A stretch of 64,000 bases of DNA. It comes from Aquabacterium sp. Lineage in GTDB: Bacteria > Pseudomonadota > Gammaproteobacteria > Burkholderiales > Burkholderiaceae_C. Below, in pieces: positions 18,384 to 27,837 of the stretch (the stretch's first letter is position 1; each line of letters begins with the position of its first letter). The position numbers were made by a program, and so were the translations under genes. The stretch spans positions 62,001 to 126,000 of the forward strand of contig NZ_JACRAH010000031.1 of NCBI RefSeq assembly GCF_016234775.1, written 5' to 3'. Under the pieces are notes generated by a model. That model was not told the origin of the DNA and ran no database searches. It saw only the letters and a program-made list of their open reading frames with translations.

Positions 18384-18410
18384 AACAAAGCGGGCCTGAA
18401 CTCAGGCCCG
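18384..18410 (-). terminator. Terminator-like hairpin immediately before rnc
   Basis: On the minus strand CGGGCCTG-AGTT-CAGGCCCG (18391-18410) forms an 8-bp perfect stem with a 4-base loop, followed by CTTTGTTTTA and then the rnc ATG. It could end the lepA-lepB-DUF4845 transcript, act as an attenuator, or serve as an RNase III target for autoregulation. The choice is inference. Confidence 0.7.
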
Positions 18411-18438
18411 TGAAAAGAGATTTGCCAAAAGGCCAGCC

Positions 18439-18828
18439 TCACTTGGACTGCCCTTCAAACTTCAAAAGCAGGTAGACCGGCGGAATCAGCTCGATCTCCC
18501 GGTCGTAGGCGAACTTGACCACGACCTTGTCGTCTTCCTTTGTGATCTCCAGATCCTTGGCACTGATGGAGGTCACGCCATACTCGATCTGCGTTGACCG
18601 GTCAAAAGAGGCGCGAATCTCGGCAACGGTGCTGCCGCCTTCACGCGCAGCCTTGTTGACCATGCTCTGGATGGTGCGGTATTCGGTCACCGCCGGAAAC
18701 ACCTTCATCAGCACCAGCGCAAAGGAAGAGATCAACACGGCCCAGAACAGCAGGCCAATCAAGGTGATGCCCGACTGCGCCGATGGCGAGCGACGAGCGA
18801 AAGAAGAACGAGACGCCACGTTCATCAT
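18439..18828 (-). CDS. DUF4845 domain-containing membrane protein
   Basis: This 129-residue protein of unknown function belongs to the small DUF4845 family that sits between lepB and rnc in many beta- and gamma-proteobacteria. It has one transmembrane helix near residues 20-42 (SGITLIGLLFWAVLISSFALVL), preceded by an Arg/Ser-rich cytoplasmic tail. The SGITLIGLL start of the helix resembles a prepilin-type N-terminus, but there is no Gly-Phe-x4-Glu cleavage motif. The remaining ~85 residues should lie in the periplasm. It is 12 bases downstream of lepB, so it is probably co-transcribed with it. Confidence 0.88.
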   Translation of the reverse strand: MMNVASRSSFARRSPSAQSGITLIGLLFWAVLISSFALVLMKVFPAVTEYRTIQSMVNKAAREGGSTVAEIRASFDRSTQIEYGVTSISAKDLEITKEDDKVVVKFAYDREIELIPPVYLLLKFEGQSK

Positions 18829-18840
18829 GTCTGTCCTGGC

Positions 18841-19811
18841 TTATTGAAAGAAACCGATGCGTTTGAAATCGCCGAAGTTCATCCAGATCACGAAGGCCTT
18901 GCCCACGATGTTTTCATCAGGCACAAAACCCCAGAAGCGAGAATCCAGAGAATTATCGCGATTGTCGCCCATCATGAAGTAGTGACCTGGCGGCACCTTG
19001 CACACCACGCCTTCACCACTGTAGCGGCAGTTTTCACGGCCAGGGAAATCTTCAACGGCTTGCTGAGGAATGAAGCCCGGTCGATTCTTGTCCTCGATCA
19101 CGCTGTGCTTCATGGGTGCCAGATTTTCCATGTAACGCGAGTAGTAGCGCAAGCTGTCTTCATCATAGAACTCGGCCATGGCCGTTTTCTCGATGGGCTT
19201 GCCATTGATGGTCAAGCTCTTGTTGATGTAGGCGATCTCGTCGCCCGGCACGCCGACGACACGTTTGATGTAGTCCAGACTGGTGTTGACTGGATAGCGG
19301 AACACCATCACGTCGCCACGTTGGGGCTCGTTGTTGGCGATGATCTTCTTGTTGATCACCGGCAGACGCACGCCATAGTGGAATTTATTGACCAGGATGA
19401 GGTCGCCCACGAGCAGCGTCGGGATCATCGAACCCGACGGAATCTTGAACGGCTCAAACAGGAAGGAGCGCATCAGGAAGACAGCGCAAATGACCGGAAA
19501 CAGCCCAGCAGTCCAGTCCAGCCACCAGGGCTGCATGAGCAGCTTGTCTCGTGCTTGCGCCACGTTGCCGTCAACCTGGGCAATGCCCTGGCTGGCCAAC
19601 TGCGCACGGCGCGATTCGTCCTCGGCCACCAGCTTGGCCGCAGCGGCTTCGCGCTCGGGCTGGAACTTGTAGCGCTCGGCCAGCCAATAGACCAGCGTGA
19701 CCAGGGTCAGCACAAACAGCAGCAGCGAGAAGTTGCCGTGCCATTGGCCCACATACCAGCCCCCCAGGTACGCCACCAAGGCAGCGTACAACACACCTGT
19801 GATCAAACTCA

Positions 19812-19815
<4 letters not shown>
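18841..19815 (-). CDS. lepB: Signal peptidase I
   Basis: It cleaves signal peptides from exported preproteins at the outer face of the inner membrane. The 324-residue protein has helices at about residues 3-20, 30-46 and 103-120. The catalytic serine is Ser129 in [10 protein letters not shown] and the general-base lysine is Lys184 in [12 protein letters not shown]. The late [14 protein letters not shown] box is present. The insert between the helices (about residues 50-95) is charged and lies in the cytoplasm. Its ATG overlaps the lepA stop by 4 bases (19812-19815), a coupling conserved in many proteobacteria. Confidence 0.97.
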
Positions 19816-21620
<1,805 letters not shown>

Positions 21621-21655
21621 AAAAAAAAGGCACGTCCAAAGGTGTGACGCGCCTT
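21621..21655 (-). terminator. Terminator-like hairpin abutting the lepA start
   Basis: In the minus-strand transcript AAGGCGCGTC (21655-21646) pairs with GACGTGCCTT (21636-21627), ten pairs with one G-U. The loop is nine bases, and a tract of U residues then runs straight into the lepA ATG. It resembles an intrinsic terminator or attenuator placed inside the lepA leader. Confidence 0.72.
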
Positions 21656-21692
21656 CCAACAAAAACGTATGGCAACTGCTTGTTGGGCTTTC

Positions 21693-21698
21693 ATTGTA
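21693..21698 (-). promoter_or_regulatory. Candidate -10 box for lepA
   Basis: On the minus strand TACAAT within CGATACAATG matches the -10 consensus at five of six positions, about 75 bases before the lepA ATG. No good -35 box is seen at 16-18 bases. Transcripts starting here would include the hairpin at 21627-21655. Confidence 0.35.
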
Positions 21699-21767
21699 TC
21701 GAAAAGCCCCACTGAAAAGGCCGCGTCACAGCCATGAACAGGGATGTTGCGAGCACCCTCAAAATTG

Positions 21768-21892
21768 TTATCCACACGTTATCAACAGGCCACTGTGGGT
21801 AACTTGAGCGATTTGATTTGCTTCTTGGGGGAGGATTCGCCAGCCCAGGGATTGTATCGGCAATCCCAACGCCGCCCGCTCAGTTATCAACA
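21768..21892. promoter_or_regulatory. Cluster of DnaA-box-like 9-mers
   Basis: TTATCCACA (21768-21776) is a perfect DnaA box. TTATCAACA occurs at 21779-21787 and 21884-21892, each one mismatch from consensus. The complement of TTACCCACA, also one mismatch away, is at 21794-21802. The first two are 11 bases apart, about one helical turn. A 7-bp inverted repeat, GGGATTG/CAATCCC, spans 21848-21867. DnaA binding is inference. Confidence 0.5.
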
Positions 21893-21962
21893 GCAAAATG
21901 GCCTGTCGAGCGCAACCAACAACCCTTCACTTCAATCAAGTTTTCGGTGATTTTTTCGCGAT

Positions 21963-21999
21963 AAAAAACCCTGATCGGCTTGCGGATACCGATCAGGGT
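21963..21999 (-). terminator. Intrinsic terminator after degP
   Basis: On the minus strand ACCCTGATCGG (21999-21989) pairs with CCGATCAGGGT (21978-21968), an 11-bp perfect stem with a 10-base loop, followed by TTTTTTAT. It lies about 40 bases after the degP stop and should end the rpoE-rseA-degP transcript before lepA. Confidence 0.93.
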
Positions 22000-22040
22000 C
22001 GCTGCCAGCGAGCAGGCGCCTTGACGCCCGTCATCACTGT

Positions 22041-23597
22041 TTACTTGGCATTCGGGCGAATCACCGCGTATTGCGCCCACTCACCACGGCGCACCAGAAC
22101 GCTCACAGGACGACTGCGATCGAGCTTGCCCAGCACGGCCTCGAACTCCTTGACGCCACTGATCTGCACGTTGGCAACGGCCAAAATCACATCGCCGGCA
22201 CGCAGGCCCGCACGAACGGCAGGGCCTTCAACGGACTCCACGAACACACCGCCGCTCTGCTTGAGCTCGCGCTTTTGCTCGGCGTTGAGATCGGCGATGT
22301 TCAAGCCCAGGGCAGACGCGGCCAGCTTGGCTTCAGCTTTGCCCGCTTCTGCCTTCTCACCCTTGGCCTTGGCCGCATCCAGCTCGGCTACCGTGATGCT
22401 CAGATCCTTGTAGGCACCACGACGGAAAACCTGGATGGAGGTCTTTGTACCGGGCTTGGTGCCGCCAACCAGGCGTGGCAAATCAGGCGCCTTGTCGATG
22501 GCCTGCCCACCGAACTTGGTGATGATGTCACCAGCCTCCAGACCGGCCTTCTCGGCAGGCGTGCCAGCCTCCACGCTTTGGACCAGGGCGCCCACCGGCT
22601 TGCCCAGACCAATGGACTCGGCCACATCCTTCGTCACCGGCGCAATGGCGACACCAATGCGCCCACGAACCACCTTGCCGCCTGAGCGCAGTTGCTCGGC
22701 CACCTTCATGGCGTCATCAATGGGAATCGACAGCGAGATACCCATAAAGCCACCCGAGCGGCTGAGGATCTGAGAGTTGATGCCCACGACTTCGCCGCGC
22801 ATGTTGATCAAAGGGCCGCCCGAGTTACCGGGGTTCACCGCCACGTCCGTCTGGATGAAACGGATCTCCTCACCGGTGTCACGCGCCTTGGCGCTGACGA
22901 TGCCGGCTGTCACCGTGTTGTCCAGGCCGAATGGTGTGCCAATGGCCATCACCCATTCACCCACCCTGAGCTTGCCCACATCACCAATCGCCACGGCGGG
23001 CAGCTTGCTGGCTTCGATCTTGAGCACGGCCACATCGGTGCGTTTGTCAACACCCACCACCTTGGCCTTGAACTCGCGCTTGTCCGTGAGGTTCACGTAG
23101 ACCTCGTCCGCGCCATCGACCACGTGCGCGTTGGTCATCACATAGCCATCGGTGCTGACGATGAAGCCCGACCCCAGGCCACGTGGACGCTCTTCGCCAT
23201 GTTCGCCGCCCTTCTTGGGCGCATTCTTGCGTGGTGTCTGGCCAGGCATGGGCGTGCCGAAGAAGCGGCGGAAGAACTCACGCATCTGGGCATCAGCCTC
23301 GTCATCGCCCTCCTCGGACTCTTCAATGCGCTGCGTGGTGCGAATGCTTACCACCGATGGGCCCACGCGCTCAACCAACTCCGAAAAGTCTGGCAAACCT
23401 TTAACCAGCAAGGGTGCCTGAGGCGCCGCGGGCTGCACTGCAGGCGCCACGATCGGCGCCGGCTGCTGCGCTTGTGAAGCGTGGGGGAACAAACTGGAAC
23501 TCAGCACCAGCGCCACGGCCGAGACCACCGAGCCGACGACCAGCGTGCGGCGAGCGACGGAAGGGGTCGAAGAGACTGACTGATTGGAAAACGTCAT
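22041..23597 (-). CDS. degP: DegP/MucD-type periplasmic serine protease
   Basis: This 518-residue protease-chaperone of the HtrA family degrades misfolded envelope proteins. A long signal segment (Arg pair at 16-17, hydrophobic residues 18-36, then HASQAQ) targets it to the periplasm. The catalytic triad is His158 (TNAHVVDG), Asp188 (RTDVAVLKI) and Ser259 (GNSGGPLIN). Two PDZ domains follow from about residue 295 and 420. The start at 23597 was chosen over 23669 because it gives the signal peptide without a leader extension. Position after rpoE and rseA is the MucD arrangement of the sigma-E stress operon. A terminator follows. Confidence 0.94.
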   Translation of the reverse strand: MTFSNQSVSSTPSVARRTLVVGSVVSAVALVLSSSLFPHASQAQQPAPIVAPAVQPAAPQAPLLVKGLPDFSELVERVGPSVVSIRTTQRIEESEEGDDEADAQMREFFRRFFGTPMPGQTPRKNAPKKGGEHGEERPRGLGSGFIVSTDGYVMTNAHVVDGADEVYVNLTDKREFKAKVVGVDKRTDVAVLKIEASKLPAVAIGDVGKLRVGEWVMAIGTPFGLDNTVTAGIVSAKARDTGEEIRFIQTDVAVNPGNSGGPLINMRGEVVGINSQILSRSGGFMGISLSIPIDDAMKVAEQLRSGGKVVRGRIGVAIAPVTKDVAESIGLGKPVGALVQSVEAGTPAEKAGLEAGDIITKFGGQAIDKAPDLPRLVGGTKPGTKTSIQVFRRGAYKDLSITVAELDAAKAKGEKAEAGKAEAKLAASALGLNIADLNAEQKRELKQSGGVFVESVEGPAVRAGLRAGDVILAVANVQISGVKEFEAVLGKLDRSRPVSVLVRRGEWAQYAVIRPNAK

Positions 23598-23779
23598 TTG
23601 CAAAACCTCGTTTGACAAAAAAACGATACAAATTGAAGGGACAGGAACTACAACGTAGGAGCCAGACAAATGGCTGACAGTTCACTCAAGCGGTGTGAAG
23701 AGAAGTAAAGATAACAAAGATCAAGGCCGCTGCAACCCGAAAGCTGAACAGCGGCCCGTAAGGCGGAAAGACGGCTGTG

Positions 23780-24505
23780 TTAGCGGCCGTCAAACACCAC
23801 TTGTCTGATCAATTGCCCTTGACCGGCAAATGAGGCCTCGCCGGATGAGCCGACTTGCTCGGCAGCGAGCGCTTGATCCAGGTGCGGATCGCGAACGATG
23901 ACGATGTCACCAGGACGATTGAACGACGCGCCGCCTTCAATGGACAAACCCGACATGCGGGTGGCGTCTGCCCCCAGGCCATTACCAGACCATTGCGTGG
24001 GAACATAAGCGTGGCCCACCCCACCTGCCGTCGTTGCCCAGCCCCCCCCCGACTGCGCCAGCGCGGCGTCACCCGAGGCCGCACCGTTGCCGACGGGCAA
24101 GATCTGAGACGACATCAAGGCACCCACTACCATGACAAAGCCAGCGGCCACGGCCATCGGCCCAGCCCAGGCGCGACGCTTGAGTGTGTGCACCACGGCA
24201 GGCGTCGGGACGATGTCAGGCGCGCCACGTACGGCTTGAGCGGCACTCGGCGCCAGCACCACAGGCTCTTGCGCCAGGCGTTCGCGGAATTTGGCCAGGA
24301 AGGCATCGCCGGATGCGCCATGCGCCAGATCATCCGAACGCATCACGTCACCAATCACCTGATACGCCTGCCATGCGGCTCGGGCATCGGGCTGCTCGCG
24401 CCAGGCAGCGCAAGCACGGGCCACCTCTTGAGATTGAGCTTCCCCATCAGCCAACGCCGACAGGGCTTCGCGGACGGCGTCACTGTCACTGAAACGGTCA
24501 GACAT
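23780..24505 (-). CDS. rseA: Sigma-E anti-sigma factor (RseA family)
   Basis: This 241-residue single-pass membrane protein should sequester RpoE at the inner membrane. The cytoplasmic N-terminus starts MSDRFSDSDAVREALSALADGEA, the RseA_N pattern LSALxDGE with the helical WREQPDARAAWQAYQVIGDVMR following. The transmembrane helix is at about residues 113-133, and the last ~105 residues lie in the periplasm, where a DegS-type protease would start the release of sigma-E. It is 113 bases downstream of rpoE. The usual next gene, rseB/mucB, is missing: degP follows directly after 182 bases. Confidence 0.88.
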   Translation of the reverse strand: MSDRFSDSDAVREALSALADGEAQSQEVARACAAWREQPDARAAWQAYQVIGDVMRSDDLAHGASGDAFLAKFRERLAQEPVVLAPSAAQAVRGAPDIVPTPAVVHTLKRRAWAGPMAVAAGFVMVVGALMSSQILPVGNGAASGDAALAQSGGGWATTAGGVGHAYVPTQWSGNGLGADATRMSGLSIEGGASFNRPGDIVIVRDPHLDQALAAEQVGSSGEASFAGQGQLIRQVVFDGR

Positions 24506-24618
24506 GCGTATTTGCTCCTGATACACGCCCCGGATGTCGCATCACGCGTCATCCACATGACAGACAGACTCATCCAACTGAAAAAAGTTCACTCAGATTT
24601 ACATTTGAGCGAACGTCA

Positions 24619-25332
24619 TCACCAGCGTTCGCCCTGCCGGGTATCCAGCAAGGGACGCAGGCGGGTCGCGATGGCTTCCCGGGCGCGAAAAATCCGCGAG
24701 CGAACCGTGCCGATGGGGCAGTTCATCATCTCGGAAATTTCCTCATAACTCAGGCCCTCGATCTCTCGCAAGGTGATGGCCTGGCGAAGATCTTCGGACA
24801 GCGACTCGATGGCCGCATTCACCGTCTGGGCAATCTGTCGACTGGCCAGAACGGATTCCGGCGTTTCGCCGTCGCTGAGTTCGTTTTCCACACGAGAGCT
24901 GCCCTCTTCCTCGTCATTGACCGACGCCATGGCCGATTCAGTGAGAACGGGGTCACGCTTGAGACCAATCATGGCCTTTTTGGCGGTGTTGACGGCGATG
25001 CGATAAAGCCAGGTGTAGAACGCGCTTTCGCCACGGAAATTGGGCAGCGCACGATAGGCACGGATGAAGGTTTCCTGGGCGATGTCTTCAACCAGGTCCA
25101 CATCCCGCACCATGCGTGCGATCAAACGCTCGATGCGGCGCTGGTACTTGACCACCAGCATTTCGAACGCCTTCTGGTCACCGCGCTGCACCCGCTCAAC
25201 CAAGGCCGCATCGACGTCCACAATCGGGTCAACCGGCTCAGTATGTACGGCAGCTTCCGCGACCGACAGGCGCACATGAGGCGACGCAGTCTGGTCAGGC
25301 TGCGCCTGATCGACTGGCTCCTGAGGCTTCAC
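24619..25332 (-). CDS. rpoE: ECF sigma factor RpoE (sigma-E)
   Basis: This extracytoplasmic-function sigma factor of 237 residues directs the envelope-stress response. Region 2 is at about residues 50-120, with DIAQETFIRAYRALPNFRGESAFYTWLYRIAVN, and region 4 is at about 165-215, with LREIEGLSYEEISEMMNCPIGTVRSRIFRAREAI. The first ~40 residues are an acidic/polar extension compared with enteric RpoE. Its start overlaps the end of the upstream YgfX-like gene (ATGA, 25329-25332). An anti-sigma gene and a periplasmic protease gene follow on the same strand, the expected regulatory trio without RseB. Confidence 0.95.
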   Translation of the reverse strand: MKPQEPVDQAQPDQTASPHVRLSVAEAAVHTEPVDPIVDVDAALVERVQRGDQKAFEMLVVKYQRRIERLIARMVRDVDLVEDIAQETFIRAYRALPNFRGESAFYTWLYRIAVNTAKKAMIGLKRDPVLTESAMASVNDEEEGSSRVENELSDGETPESVLASRQIAQTVNAAIESLSEDLRQAITLREIEGLSYEEISEMMNCPIGTVRSRIFRAREAIATRLRPLLDTRQGERW

Positions 25333-26138
25333 GAGCGTTCTCCGGCACGAGTACCCACACCATCACGGCGATCCTCGTCACGCATGACCAGCGTCGAGGG
25401 AAAGACAGACTCTGCGCCGGAATGCAGATGACTCAGCCCTGAAAGCGACCCGGGGGGCATGACAGATGAACGCAACTTGGATCCTGATTTGAATGGTGGC
25501 AGCCATGATGCCATTGTCCGAATCACCCCGGAGACCGCGCCCCCTCGCCTTGATGGCTTTGCAGGCAAGGCCGACCGGCGTTGAGGCGCCAGATACAGAA
25601 GGGATCTCAATTGATGCAAGGCGTCACGCGATTGCGGTGCCGCAGCACCTGGCCGTTGCGCCTTGGCATCCAGCCACAACCAGGTCTGGCGAGGAGAACT
25701 GGCATTCAGGGAGATGACCCGCAACAACATCCAGCGCTGCAGGTCCATCTGCACCTCGATGCGCACGGCGGCATCCCACTGCGCAAGCCGAAAACCGCCT
25801 ACAGTGAGGCGTATGCCATCTTCCTCGACCTCACGCACCGGCCCGGTCCACAACAAGGTCATGGGCGCCTGATCGGCACGCCAGACGGACCAGGTTGACC
25901 AGGCCAGCCAGCACCACCCCACAGCCACAGACAGCCCGGCTGTCAGGAGCAGAGGCGAACTACCCCAGACAATGGCTTCATGAACCAGACCAACCACCCA
26001 GGCGAGCACCATCGCGCCACCAGCCAACCAGAACAGGGCTGCGGTGCGATGCACAGCTGGCAAGCCCCCCGAGCCCGACCAAAGGGCCCAGGCATTGGGT
26101 CTCATCATGGGGTGCGGGGCCATCTTGACTTGCTGCAA
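25329..26138 (-). CDS. YgfX/CptA-like two-helix membrane protein
   Basis: This 269-residue protein has two adjacent hydrophobic helices at about residues 34-53 and 62-84. A soluble part follows that contains LLWTGPVREVEEDGIRL, WMLLRVISLN, TWLWLDAKAQ and LRSLLYLAPQ. The pattern of two helices and a short domain ending with WLW-D and LR-LL is that of the YgfX (CptA) family, whose E. coli member is paired with SdhE and was proposed to affect the cell-division cytoskeleton. The last ~70 residues are low-complexity. It lies between fabF (25 bases) and rpoE (4-base overlap), with no SdhE gene nearby. The family call is moderate. Confidence 0.65.
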   Translation of the reverse strand: MQQVKMAPHPMMRPNAWALWSGSGGLPAVHRTAALFWLAGGAMVLAWVVGLVHEAIVWGSSPLLLTAGLSVAVGWCWLAWSTWSVWRADQAPMTLLWTGPVREVEEDGIRLTVGGFRLAQWDAAVRIEVQMDLQRWMLLRVISLNASSPRQTWLWLDAKAQRPGAAAPQSRDALHQLRSLLYLAPQRRSALPAKPSRRGGAVSGVIRTMASWLPPFKSGSKLRSSVMPPGSLSGLSHLHSGAESVFPSTLVMRDEDRRDGVGTRAGERS

Positions 26139-26163
26139 ACCAATGTGCCCAAGCGCCCGTCAA

Positions 26164-27408
26164 TCAGACGCGCTTGAACACCAGCGAACCGTTGGTGCCG
26201 CCGAAGCCGAAGTTGTTCTTCACGGCCACGTCGATCCTCATCTCGCGCGCGGTGTTGGCGCAGTAGTCCAGGTCGCACTCGGGATCCTGGTTGAAGATGT
26301 TGATCGTGGGAGGCGAGATCTGGTGGTGCACAGCCAGCGCCGTGAACACGGATTCAATGCCACCAGCACCACCCAGCAAGTGTCCCGTCATGGACTTGGT
26401 CGAGTTGACGACCAGATTCTTCGCGTGGTCGCCAAACGCCGCCTTGATGGCGTTCGTTTCGTTGGCATCGCCCAGCGGCGTGGAGGTACCGTGCGCATTC
26501 AGGTAATGAACCTGATCGGGGTTGATACCGGCGTTGCGCAGCGCCGACAGCATCGAGCGCTTGGGGCCGTCTACATCCGGTGCGGTCATGTGATAGGCGT
26601 CACCGGTCATGCCGAAGCCGACCAGTTCAGCGTAAATCTTCGCGCCACGCGCCTTGGCGCTTTCGTACTCTTCGAGCACCATGACACCAGCGCCCTCACC
26701 CAGCACGAAGCCATCACGGTCCTTGTCCCAGGGGCGTGAAGCCGTCTTGGGATCATCGTTGCGTGTGGACAGTGCGCGGGCAGCAGCAAAGCCGCCAATG
26801 CCCAAGGGCGACACGGTGGCTTCTGCGCCACCGGCGACCATCACGTCGGCATCGCCGTACTCGATCATGCGGGCAGCCAGACCGATGGCATGCAAGCCCG
26901 TCGTACAAGCCGTGACCACGCCGATATTGGGGCCCTTGAAGCCGTACTGGATGGACACGTGGCCGGAGATCATGTTGATGATCGATGCGGGCACGAAGAA
27001 GGGCGAGATGCGGCGAGGGCCGCGATCGGTGTATTCCTTGTGGGTCTGCTCGATCATGGGCAGACCACCAATGCCGGAGCCAACCATCACGCCAATGCGT
27101 TCGGCCAGCTCGGGTGTCAGGGCCTCGCCCGTCGGCAGGCCCGCATCACGGACGGCCTGCATGGAAGCAGCCAGACCGTAATGGATGAAGGTATCCATGT
27201 GACGGGCTTCTTTGGCGGGGATGTAATCCTCGATGTTGAAGCCCTTGACCTCACCTGCGAACTGGCAGGCGAACGCCGAGGCATCGAACTTGGTGATGGT
27301 TTGGATGCCGGATTGGCCAGCAACCAGATTCGACCAGGATTCCTGAACATTGTTGCCCACGGGGGTAACCAGGCCCAGGCCTGTGACGACGACGCGACGA
27401 CGGGTCAT
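26164..27408 (-). CDS. fabF: Beta-ketoacyl-ACP synthase II
   Basis: It condenses malonyl-ACP with acyl-ACP to elongate fatty acids and is responsible for the temperature-dependent C16:1 to C18:1 step. The 414-residue protein starts MTRRRVVVTGLGLVTPVG. The catalytic cysteine is Cys168 in VVTACTTGLHAIG, with the histidines in NAHGTSTPLGD and TKSMTGHLLGG. The frame upstream to 27444 adds 12 unrelated residues. It is 80 bases downstream of acpP, in the standard acpP-fabF order. A 7-bp stem (27444-27450 with 27466-27472) lies in that gap. Confidence 0.97.
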   Translation of the reverse strand: MTRRRVVVTGLGLVTPVGNNVQESWSNLVAGQSGIQTITKFDASAFACQFAGEVKGFNIEDYIPAKEARHMDTFIHYGLAASMQAVRDAGLPTGEALTPELAERIGVMVGSGIGGLPMIEQTHKEYTDRGPRRISPFFVPASIINMISGHVSIQYGFKGPNIGVVTACTTGLHAIGLAARMIEYGDADVMVAGGAEATVSPLGIGGFAAARALSTRNDDPKTASRPWDKDRDGFVLGEGAGVMVLEEYESAKARGAKIYAELVGFGMTGDAYHMTAPDVDGPKRSMLSALRNAGINPDQVHYLNAHGTSTPLGDANETNAIKAAFGDHAKNLVVNSTKSMTGHLLGGAGGIESVFTALAVHHQISPPTINIFNQDPECDLDYCANTAREMRIDVAVKNNFGFGGTNGSLVFKRV

Positions 27409-27443
27409 GCTTGGATTTGAAAAGGGTTGATTCGATGTGAACA

Positions 27444-27472
27444 AGGCCCGAGCTCAGCGAGCAAGGGCCTTG
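27444..27472 (-). promoter_or_regulatory. Hairpin between acpP and fabF
   Basis: AAGGCCC (27444-27450) and GGGCCTT (27466-27472) form a 7-bp perfect stem with a 15-base loop in the short acpP-fabF gap. No T-tract follows on the minus strand, so it is more likely an mRNA stabiliser or a partial attenuator than a terminator. Confidence 0.5.
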
Positions 27473-27488
27473 GTCTGACTCAATCGGC

Positions 27489-27728
27489 TCAGGCCTTGAC
27501 GTGCGACTTGGCGTAATCGATCGCCAGTTGCACAGTCGTGATCTTTTCAGCCTCTTCGTCGGGGATTTCGATGCCGAACTCGTCTTCGAGGGCCATCACC
27601 AGTTCAACGGTGTCCAGGGAATCGGCGCCCAGGTCGGCAACGAAGGCCTTCTCGGGGCTGACTTCAGACTCGGCAACACCAAGTTGCTCTGCAATGATCT
27701 TCTTGACGCGTGCTTCGATATCGCTCAT
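27489..27728 (-). CDS. acpP: Acyl carrier protein
   Basis: This 79-residue acidic protein carries growing acyl chains on a 4'-phosphopantetheine attached to Ser37 in [18 protein letters not shown]. It starts [18 protein letters not shown]. The ATG at 27728 follows a GGAGGAG ribosome site, one of the strongest in the window and in line with the high abundance of this protein. A terminator after fabG (27801-27834) suggests that acpP has its own promoter, with a TAAAAT -10-like box on the minus strand near 27767-27772. Confidence 0.98.
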   Translation of the reverse strand: MSDIEARVKKIIAEQLGVAESEVSPEKAFVADLGADSLDTVELVMALEDEFGIEIPDEEAEKITTVQLAIDYAKSHVKA

Positions 27729-27800
27729 GACTCCTCCAGGAGGTGGTGCAAACAAACCAGGGATTTTACCGGTTCGGCGTGTCTATAACGCCGCCGGCTC

Positions 27801-27834
27801 GAAAAAGGAAATTGAGATTCCCTGAACAATCTCA
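27801..27834 (-). terminator. Intrinsic terminator after fabG
   Basis: On the minus strand TGAGATT (27834-27828) pairs with AATCTCA (27819-27813) across an 8-base loop, followed by ATTTCCTTTTTC. It lies directly after the fabG stop and would separate fabG from acpP transcription. Confidence 0.75.
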
Positions 27835-27837
27835 AAA

